From CAZQGE01 sp964592815 (lineage in GTDB: Bacteria; Bacillota; Clostridia; Christensenellales; CAG-917): DNA of 18,103 nt. The position numbers and the translations under genes were made by a program. Below, piece after piece: positions 1 through 5,955 of this stretch; the stretch's first letter is position 1; every line of letters starts with the position of its first letter. The DNA is taken from positions 1 to 18,103 of the forward strand of contig CAZQGE010000027.1 in the NCBI GenBank assembly GCA_964592815.1. Direction: 5' to 3'. The notes beneath the pieces are model-generated. The model did no database searches and was not told the origin of the DNA. It saw only the letters and a list, made by a program, of their open reading frames with translations.

Positions 1-18
1 CTCTACAAAATCTCTCAT
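1..18 (-). CDS. 5' end of an unidentified gene, cut by the window edge
   Basis: Only six codons are inside the window (MRDFVE, ATG at 18-16, read leftwards). The case for a real start is the strong Shine-Dalgarno sequence AGAGGGGGT ending 7 nt before the ATG. Too little protein is visible to assign a family. The gene lies on the same strand as dnaB and downstream of it, about 295 bp away, beyond the dnaB terminator, so it probably has its own promoter. Confidence 0.5.
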
Positions 19-24
19 TATAGT

Positions 25-33
25 ACCCCCTCT
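25..33 (-). promoter_or_regulatory. Strong ribosome binding site for the edge gene
   Basis: The minus strand reads AGAGGGGGT, then TACTATA, then ATG. The G-rich core and 7-nt spacing are close to ideal. It is the main reason for calling a gene start at position 18. Confidence 0.5.
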
Positions 34-78
34 GTGATTAGGTCTTCAATTACTTGCTGTTAACTTTTGTTCAACAAC

Positions 79-107
79 TTTCTACCTTTTTTGTAGTTTA
101 TTGTAAA
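79..107 (-). promoter_or_regulatory. Candidate SigA-type promoter for the edge gene
   Basis: On the minus strand, TTTACA (102-107, 5 of 6 to TTGACA) is followed after 17 bp by TAGAAA (79-84, 4 of 6 to TATAAT). Transcription would start near 72 and give a leader of about 54 nt. The -10 is weak, so this is tentative. Confidence 0.3.
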
Positions 108-144
108 CGGACACTAAGTTTATTATTTTTAATTTATTATTAAA

Positions 145-229
145 AACACTTTTCGTATTTTTATATCCTTTAATACTGCACTTTAATGGTATCACCGTGA
201 AATTAAGTGTAACATAGAACACTTTTCGT
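145..229. repeat. Pair of 12-bp direct repeats in the dnaB-distal intergenic region
   Basis: AACACTTTTCGT occurs at 145-156 and again at 218-229. With the next four bases the match is 15 of 16. The second copy forms the tip of the hairpin at 203-244. The first can form a weaker version of the same small hairpin (AACAC, TTTTC loop, GTATT). The gene-free stretch from 19 to 312 otherwise holds only the elements listed separately. Confidence 0.4.
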
Positions 230-244
230 GTTTCTGTCACTTAA
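203..244. other. Imperfect extended hairpin between dnaB and the edge gene
   Basis: TTAAGTG (203-209) pairs with CACTTAA (238-244). Inside it ACA (212-214) pairs with TGT (235-237), and AACAC (218-222) pairs with GTGTT (228-232) around a TTTTC loop. It lies 17 bp beyond the dnaB terminator hairpin. It could be a second terminator or processing structure for the minus-strand message, or part of the upstream control region of the edge gene. It has no convincing U-tract on the minus strand. Confidence 0.35.
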
Positions 245-261
245 CGTTTTAATTTACAAGA

Positions 262-285
262 AAAGCCACTCAAATGAGTGGCTTT
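262..285 (-). terminator. Rho-independent terminator after dnaB
   Basis: This is a perfect 10-bp stem, AAAGCCACTC (262-271) with GAGTGGCTTT (276-285), around a 4-nt loop. On the minus strand it is followed by a T-rich stretch (CTTTTCTTG). It begins 28 bp past the dnaB stop codon and probably ends the long gyrB-to-dnaB operon. Confidence 0.8.
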
Positions 286-312
286 ATTATCTAGTAAATA
301 ATTTTATTCCAT

Positions 313-2013
313 TCAATTTTCGTTTTCAGGCAATTCGTCATCATCAACGTATTCGTCTTCATCAGGTACGTCATCGTCCGTTGGATTTGAGTCATCCTCA
401 AAACCATCAAAATCGAAGCTATCATTTTTATCTTCATTTGGCATAGATTTGAATGGCGAATTCTTTTCGTCATCAATGTCAATATATTCGATTAGCTTTT
501 CGTCGACTGCTTCATTTTCAACTTTGAATGGCATTACGTCTGTGGCAACTTCCCTAAATTCAACGGGGTTGTCATTGTCCGAATTTTTTGACGTCGTTTG
601 ACTATTAACGTTTGCCTTTTCATAGCTAGGCGATTTTCTTTCAGGCAAGGCTCCCGCAATTTCGCTGTCAAGACATTCCTTAAACGAAGTTGTTTCACCA
701 TCCCATTCCAAGGTTATTTCGCCAATAGGACCGTTTCTGTTTTTCTTAACATCAAGTTTAACTTGATTTTCTGGCAATGCTGGGTTAAATTTTGACGGGT
801 TAGACAAAAACATAACAACGTCGGCGTCTTGCTCAATAGAACCCGATTCACGCAAGTCAGACAACAATGGCGAGTGGTCATCACGCTTTTCAACACCACG
901 CGACATTTGTGAAAGCAATATAATCGGAACGTCAAGTTCTTTTGCATAAATCTTCATTTTACGTGACATCGAGCTGACTTCAACTTGACGTGATTCGCTT
1001 CTTGCCGCTTTGTCGCTGTCATTATCACCCAAAGTCATAAGTTGCAAATAGTCGATAATTATAAGGTCAAGTCCTGTCTCTCTTTTTAGACGTCTGCACT
1101 TACTTAATACGTCGCCAGGTCCGTTCATTGAATAATCGTCAATAAATAGGTTTGCTGCAAGCAAAGCATTGTATGCCTTAAAAAGTTTTGCGTTATCTGC
1201 AGCAGATAACTTACCCCTTGTATCCATAGACGACAAAGAAACCTTTGAAACATACGCAAGCATTCTTTTTGCAAGCAATGCGCTTGGCATTTCAAGTGAA
1301 AAGATTGCAACAGTTTTTCCGTGATTTAAGCAAGCGTTTGCTGCAATATTCAAACAAAAAGCTGTTTTACCAACAGACGGACGTGCAGCTAGCAAAATCA
1401 ATTCGCCAGGCTTTAAGCCTCTTGTCTTTTTGTCTAATGATGGAAAATCTGTTTGGATTACGTTTTGCGGTACGTTGCCCGTTTGGACGTCTTGTATTCC
1501 CTTTATTGCATTTGCCAAAGCATCGTCAGCTTTCAACAGCGATTTAACACTTTCTTCTTCACTTATTCCGTAAATTTCCTTTTCAGCATATTCAAGAGCT
1601 TCCGTGCCCGTTTCGCTGTCATAACCTTTTTGAGCTATGCTGTTTGCCGCTTGAATAACTCTTCTTGTCAACGCGTCACGCTTTATAATGTTTGCGTAAT
1701 ATTCCGCATTTGCAGCACTAGGCACGCTTTCTGAAAGTTCAGCCAAATATGTAACGCTCCCTACTTCGTCCAATTTGCCCAAATAGTCCAACTTGTCGGC
1801 AACGGATACAGTATCGATAGGCTTGCTTTCGTTTTGCAACTCCTTCATAACGCCGAAAATTATTCTATGCGGCGCAAGATAGAAATCGTCCAACTTCAAC
1901 ATAGGAATTATGTTGTCAGCTGCCTTGTTGTCGATAAGAATTGAGCCTAAAACAGAAGCCTCTGCTTCCACGTTATTTGGCATTCCTCTTGTAATTTTTT
2001 TGACTTTTTGCAT
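313..2013 (-). CDS. dnaB: Replicative DNA helicase DnaB with an acidic C-terminal extension
   Basis: This is the hexameric 5'-3' helicase that unwinds DNA at the replication fork. The 566-aa protein has the N-terminal DnaB domain (about 12-112), a linker, and the RecA-like ATPase domain (about 180-447). Walker A is RPSVGKTA (211-218), SLEM is at 239-242, Walker B is DYLQLM (321-326), and the arginine-finger region is DLRESGSIEQDAD (386-398). Family members usually end near residue 450. Here about 117 more residues follow, low in complexity and strongly acidic (DDDVPDEDEYVDDDE near the end). The ATG at 2013 overlaps the upstream stop by one base (TAATG), and AAGAGG sits 8 nt before it, so translation is probably coupled. 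It is the last gene of the operon. The usual partners rplI and gdpP are not adjacent. No intein is present in the Walker region. Confidence 0.97.
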   Translation of the reverse strand: MQKVKKITRGMPNNVEAEASVLGSILIDNKAADNIIPMLKLDDFYLAPHRIIFGVMKELQNESKPIDTVSVADKLDYLGKLDEVGSVTYLAELSESVPSAANAEYYANIIKRDALTRRVIQAANSIAQKGYDSETGTEALEYAEKEIYGISEEESVKSLLKADDALANAIKGIQDVQTGNVPQNVIQTDFPSLDKKTRGLKPGELILLAARPSVGKTAFCLNIAANACLNHGKTVAIFSLEMPSALLAKRMLAYVSKVSLSSMDTRGKLSAADNAKLFKAYNALLAANLFIDDYSMNGPGDVLSKCRRLKRETGLDLIIIDYLQLMTLGDNDSDKAARSESRQVEVSSMSRKMKIYAKELDVPIILLSQMSRGVEKRDDHSPLLSDLRESGSIEQDADVVMFLSNPSKFNPALPENQVKLDVKKNRNGPIGEITLEWDGETTSFKECLDSEIAGALPERKSPSYEKANVNSQTTSKNSDNDNPVEFREVATDVMPFKVENEAVDEKLIEYIDIDDEKNSPFKSMPNEDKNDSFDFDGFEDDSNPTDDDVPDEDEYVDDDELPENEN

Positions 2014-2618
2014 TATTTTTTCCTCTTAACGTAACAAACTGCGCCAACCGCTACACCCGTAATCAGAATACCAAACACCACCAACACCGAGTACCAATTT
2101 GCAGTTTCTGCGAATCTGTTGCTTAGTTCAATTTGCGTCACATTACTATTTTTGTCAAGCGAAAAACTATGCACAAATACATTTTGTATAATTTGCGTGT
2201 TCCCGCCTTCTATTGACTTATATTGAGTTACATATCTAAATTCATAAATCAAATTCGCCTTATCATAAGTTATTCCGTCGTTTATCAAATCTTCGTCTTG
2301 AAGCATATTGCCGACTGCAACCGCAAGTTCTTTTGACTTAATTGAATAAGTGTTTACGTTAGTTGAAAACCAAAAACCCTTTTCTTCTGAATTGTTACGT
2401 GTTGCAACGGGACAATTTATCTTTTGCGCTTGATTTCCAGAAAATGAAACTAAAGCCTTAACCGTCATATTATTCGGATTAAAAATCAAACCCGACAAAT
2501 ACAAATCATATTCATTTTTATATTGTTCTTGTTGCGTAAACACCAAACAAAAAACCGACGTTAAAAGCAACGCCATTGCAAATATTGAAATTAACACTAC
2601 CACAGCGTTTCGTTTCAA
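2013..2618 (-). CDS. Small membrane protein of unknown function, two membrane segments
   Basis: I do not recognise this 201-aa protein. It starts with KRN and a hydrophobic stretch (about residues 4-27). An outward-facing domain of about 145 residues follows, rich in N, S, T and beta-prone segments. A second membrane segment (about 174-195) is followed by KRKK, so both ends should be cytoplasmic. The reading frame is open to an ATG at 2657, but that would overlap pepF by 38 bp. The TTG at 2618 is better: AAAAGGAG lies exactly 7 nt before it, the TTG begins 1 bp after the pepF stop, and the protein then begins like a normal signal anchor. It sits between pepF and dnaB and is translationally linked to both. 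The position suggests co-expression, not a known role in replication. Confidence 0.8.
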   Translation of the reverse strand: MKRNAVVVLISIFAMALLLTSVFCLVFTQQEQYKNEYDLYLSGLIFNPNNMTVKALVSFSGNQAQKINCPVATRNNSEEKGFWFSTNVNTYSIKSKELAVAVGNMLQDEDLINDGITYDKANLIYEFRYVTQYKSIEGGNTQIIQNVFVHSFSLDKNSNVTQIELSNRFAETANWYSVLVVFGILITGVAVGAVCYVKRKK

Positions 2619-2619
2619 A

Positions 2620-4401
2620 TCACAACTCCTTTTCCAATTCTTTGAGTGTATCAGCAAATTCTTTCATTGCGATATCGTATGGTAAATTTGTTTCCAAATC
2701 GACGTCGGCAAGACGCAAAATATCAAGCGGAGGCAACGAGCCACCTGCCGACAAAAACTTTTTATACTTTGCATAATACTTTTCGCCGCACTTCAAAATA
2801 TTGTTTGCAATAGTTACGGCAGAAATCAAACCTGTTGCATACTTATAAACATAAAAACTCGAATAAAAATGTGGAATTCTCGCCCACTCATACCGTATCA
2901 ATTCATTATGTTTTACTGCCTTGCCGTAATACTTTTTATTAAGTGCATAATACGCGTTCGAAAGTGTTTCAGCTGTGATTGGCTGTGACTGTTCAACAGC
3001 GCTATGTGCAAACTGCTCAAATTCGGCAAACATAGTTTGTCGGAAAACAGTTGTGCGGAACATATCCAAATAATAACTCAACAAATATTTTTTGAATTCG
3101 CCTTCCGCGCTTTTCATCAAATATTTAAGCAACAACACCTCATTGACTGTTGATGCAATTTCTGCAACAAAAATTTCATAACCCGCTTTTTGTTCAGGTT
3201 GATTTTTATTGCTAAAGAAGCTATGCATTGCGTGTCCTAACTCGTGGGCAATGGTGAATATGTCGTGAACCGTCGGTTGATAGTTCAAAAGCACAAACGG
3301 GTGAATTCCGTATGAACCCCAACTATATGCTCCGCTACGTTTGTTTTTTGTTTCAAAAACATCAATCCAACCATCAGTAAATGCAGACGCCAATATGTTG
3401 TGGTATTCGCTCCCCATAACTTTCAAAGCATTTTTTACTGTTTCAGATGCTTGTTCATAGTTCATATTTAATGATTTTGCAGACACAATCGGAACGTATA
3501 AATCATACATATTCAAAACATCAACGTTAAGTGCTTTTTTTCTTAGCGCAACATATCTATGCAATATTTTTGTTCCGTCTGAAACTGCTTCAAGCAATTT
3601 TTTATAGCATAATGGCGACACGTTCTCCGAATACATAGAAAAGTCAAGCGAACTGCCAAAACCTCTAATCTTAGAAAAAAACCAATCTTTTTTTACGTTG
3701 CCAGCATAGTTTGTTGCAAGTGTGTTTATATGTGTTTTGTAAGCTGTAAACATACTTTCAAAAGCACTTTTTCTGACTTCTTGCGACTTGTTTTGCATCA
3801 TCAATGAATAAACGCCGTGACTTAATTCAACTTTTTTGCCTTTTTCATCTTGAATAGGCTCAAATTTTATGTCGGCGTTGTCAAACATTGAAAAAACTTC
3901 ATCGGAATTTTCAGAGAATATTCCAACTTCCTGCAAAAGTTTTTCTTCCTTTTTTGATAAAATTATGTTTTTATTTCTTATAATTTCTTGAAAATAGCAA
4001 CTGTAATCTTCAAATTTTGTACTATGTTTCAAATTTTCGAGTTTCTCAATAGAAAACTCGGATATTTCAGGAGTTATAAAGGAAGCGCTTGTTCCATATT
4101 TAACGCTCAAAATTTCGGCGCGGTCAGACATTGACTGGTATAAATCGTCCCTCGTATTTTCATCTTTACGCATTCTTGCATATTGATACAATTTTGAAAT
4201 ATCGTGAGAAAGCAATGAAGAAAGCGTCAAACAATCAAAAAGTTTGTCGTTATTAGACAACGTATCTTGATATTTATTTAGCAAAGGCAACCTTTCTTCC
4301 GTGGCGAAATAACATTCCTCCCAAAGGGCATTGTCTTTGAAAATATCTTCAAGTTTCCATTTATATTTTTGGTCAATTTTCTTTCTGTCTTTAACTTGCA
4401 T
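2620..4401 (-). CDS. pepF: Oligoendopeptidase F (M3 family zinc metallopeptidase)
   Basis: This cytoplasmic metallopeptidase cleaves short peptides. The 593-aa length is typical of the PepF/M3B group. The zinc site is HELGH (H386, E387, H390), followed by E414 in the AEIAST segment, where the third metal ligand is expected. The C-terminal block YKKFLSAGGSLPPLDILRLA is also typical of the family. There is no signal peptide, so the protein acts inside the cell, probably in turnover of peptides from the proteasome-like proteases or from uptake. AGGAG lies 5 nt before the ATG at 4401. The gene starts 29 bp after the UPF0371 gene and its end carries the ribosome binding site of the next gene. No key residue is missing. 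The main uncertainty is the natural substrate. Confidence 0.95.
   Translation of the reverse strand: MQVKDRKKIDQKYKWKLEDIFKDNALWEECYFATEERLPLLNKYQDTLSNNDKLFDCLTLSSLLSHDISKLYQYARMRKDENTRDDLYQSMSDRAEILSVKYGTSASFITPEISEFSIEKLENLKHSTKFEDYSCYFQEIIRNKNIILSKKEEKLLQEVGIFSENSDEVFSMFDNADIKFEPIQDEKGKKVELSHGVYSLMMQNKSQEVRKSAFESMFTAYKTHINTLATNYAGNVKKDWFFSKIRGFGSSLDFSMYSENVSPLCYKKLLEAVSDGTKILHRYVALRKKALNVDVLNMYDLYVPIVSAKSLNMNYEQASETVKNALKVMGSEYHNILASAFTDGWIDVFETKNKRSGAYSWGSYGIHPFVLLNYQPTVHDIFTIAHELGHAMHSFFSNKNQPEQKAGYEIFVAEIASTVNEVLLLKYLMKSAEGEFKKYLLSYYLDMFRTTVFRQTMFAEFEQFAHSAVEQSQPITAETLSNAYYALNKKYYGKAVKHNELIRYEWARIPHFYSSFYVYKYATGLISAVTIANNILKCGEKYYAKYKKFLSAGGSLPPLDILRLADVDLETNLPYDIAMKEFADTLKELEKEL
2626..2633 (-). 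promoter_or_regulatory. Ribosome binding site that sets a TTG start
   Basis: AAAAGGAG lies inside the last codons of pepF on the minus strand, 7 nt before the TTG at 2618. No comparable site precedes the ATG at 2657. This favours the TTG start and removes the apparent 38-bp gene overlap. Confidence 0.7.
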
Positions 4402-4430
4402 ACTAACTCCTAAATAATTATGTATTAAAG

Positions 4431-5915
4431 CTATTCTATAAATAACGTATTATCCAAAAATTCAGGTTCTGACGTCAAATTAAGTCCAAGTTTTCTGCAA
4501 GGATTTTCATCTGCTTTAAGCAACATATGCGTTGAATGCGCTTCAAGTCCCTCTAGTTTTGTCAACTGCTCAATAGCTTTTGCCGCATTAAAATCGGTTG
4601 CCGCGCATATTGACAAAGCCAAAAGTGCTTCCTCCAAAGTAAGTCTGTTGCAATGCTCCTTCAAAATTTGGGTTTTCAAATCAAGTATAGGTCCAATGAC
4701 GTAAGGTGAAATCAATTTGATTTTATCATCCATACCTGCGAGTTCTTTAACGGCGTTAAAAACACAAGCAGCCGACGCACTCATCAGTTTTGAGGTTTTA
4801 CCCGTAACAATTTTTCCATCTTCAAGCTGAATTGCAAATGCGCCCACGTTTTCGTTTTGACTGCTTTTTTCGAGCGCAGCTTCAACAACAGGTCTATCTG
4901 CTTTGCTTATTCCAACGCGTGACATAAGCATTTCCAATCTCTCAATAGTGCTTGGTTTTGCCGTACCGTTTTTATAGTCACAACACGATTTATAATATCT
5001 TCTAAGTATTTCTTGTTTTGCCGCTTCAATGCAAACTTTATCGTCCGTTATGCAATATCCCGCCATATTAACGCCCATATCCGTAGGTGATTTATATACA
5101 AAACCGCCGTCGCAAATTTTGGTCAATATACTTCTCACAACAGGAAAAACATCTATGTCGCGGTTGTAGTTGACAGCCATTTTTCCATACGCTTCCAAGT
5201 GGAAATTGTCAACTTTATTCAAATCCTTCAAATCAGCCGTAGCCGCCTCATAAGCAATGTTTACGGGGTGATTAAGTGGCAAATTCCAAATTGGAAAAGT
5301 TTCAAACTTTGAATATCCCGCTTTGATACCGCGTTTGCTGTCGTGATAAAGCTGACTTAAACACGTCGCAAGTTTTCCGCTTCCAGGTCCAGGGGCAGTC
5401 ATAACAACAAGCCTGCGCGACGTTTCAATATACGGGTTTGCGCCGTATCCCTCATCTGACACGATTGTATCAATTTGATGTGGATACCCTTTAGTTGGGC
5501 GGTGCAAATATACCTTTATGCCTCTGTTTTCCAACTTATATTTGTACGCCATAACAGCTTGTTGGTCTGAGAACAAGGTTATTACGACACAATTGATATA
5601 TATCCCCATTGCGGAAATATTATCAATCATTCTTTCGACTTCACTGCCGTAAGTTATGCCATAGTCAGCACGAATTTTATTTCGTTCAATGTCGCTTGCG
5701 TTGATACATATAACAAGCTCGCTTTCGTCTTTAAGTTTTTGCAAAAGTTTAATTTTTGCAGCCTTGTCAAAACCTGGTAAAACTCTTGCCGCGTGCAAGT
5801 CGTCAAACAACTTACCGCCAAATTCCAAATATAGCTTGTCATATTGATTGATACGCTCAACAATGTGCTCGTACTGAATCTCCATATACTTTTTGCTGTC
5901 AAATCCCGTTTTCAT
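4431..5915 (-). CDS. UPF0371 / DUF1846 family protein
   Basis: This is a 494-aa soluble protein of the conserved DUF1846 (UPF0371) family, common in Bacillota and without an agreed function. The N-terminal block (FDSKKYMEIQYEHIVERI, then the YLEFGGKL and DDLHAARVLPGF segments) is the family signature. The glycine-rich loop APGPGSGK (174-181) resembles a nucleotide-binding P-loop but lacks the normal Walker A pattern GxxxxGK[ST]: L182 follows the Lys. AAGGA stands 6 nt before the ATG. The gap from the topoisomerase A gene is 40 bp, so the gene is very probably in the same operon. Its placement between topoisomerase and peptidase genes does not explain its job. Family identity is firm; no reaction is claimed. 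Confidence 0.92.
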   Translation of the reverse strand: MKTGFDSKKYMEIQYEHIVERINQYDKLYLEFGGKLFDDLHAARVLPGFDKAAKIKLLQKLKDESELVICINASDIERNKIRADYGITYGSEVERMIDNISAMGIYINCVVITLFSDQQAVMAYKYKLENRGIKVYLHRPTKGYPHQIDTIVSDEGYGANPYIETSRRLVVMTAPGPGSGKLATCLSQLYHDSKRGIKAGYSKFETFPIWNLPLNHPVNIAYEAATADLKDLNKVDNFHLEAYGKMAVNYNRDIDVFPVVRSILTKICDGGFVYKSPTDMGVNMAGYCITDDKVCIEAAKQEILRRYYKSCCDYKNGTAKPSTIERLEMLMSRVGISKADRPVVEAALEKSSQNENVGAFAIQLEDGKIVTGKTSKLMSASAACVFNAVKELAGMDDKIKLISPYVIGPILDLKTQILKEHCNRLTLEEALLALSICAATDFNAAKAIEQLTKLEGLEAHSTHMLLKADENPCRKLGLNLTSEPEFLDNTLFIE

Positions 5916-5955
5916 AAGTAGTCCTTTTCAATATTTTGATTCTTTGTCAAAAGTT

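Noticed and set aside
174..181. Nothing functional at the UPF0371 glycine-rich loop (protein residues 174-181) as a true Walker A
   Set aside because: The APGPGSGK loop in the UPF0371 protein is followed by Leu, not Ser or Thr, and spacing differs from GxxxxGK[ST], so an ATPase call was not made. The numbers here are residues, corresponding to about 5373-5396 in the DNA.
228..446. Small plus-strand frame crossing the dnaB terminator
   Set aside because: It runs through a strong hairpin and antisense to the dnaB tail; the His/Arg-rich product is the complement of Asp/Glu codons.
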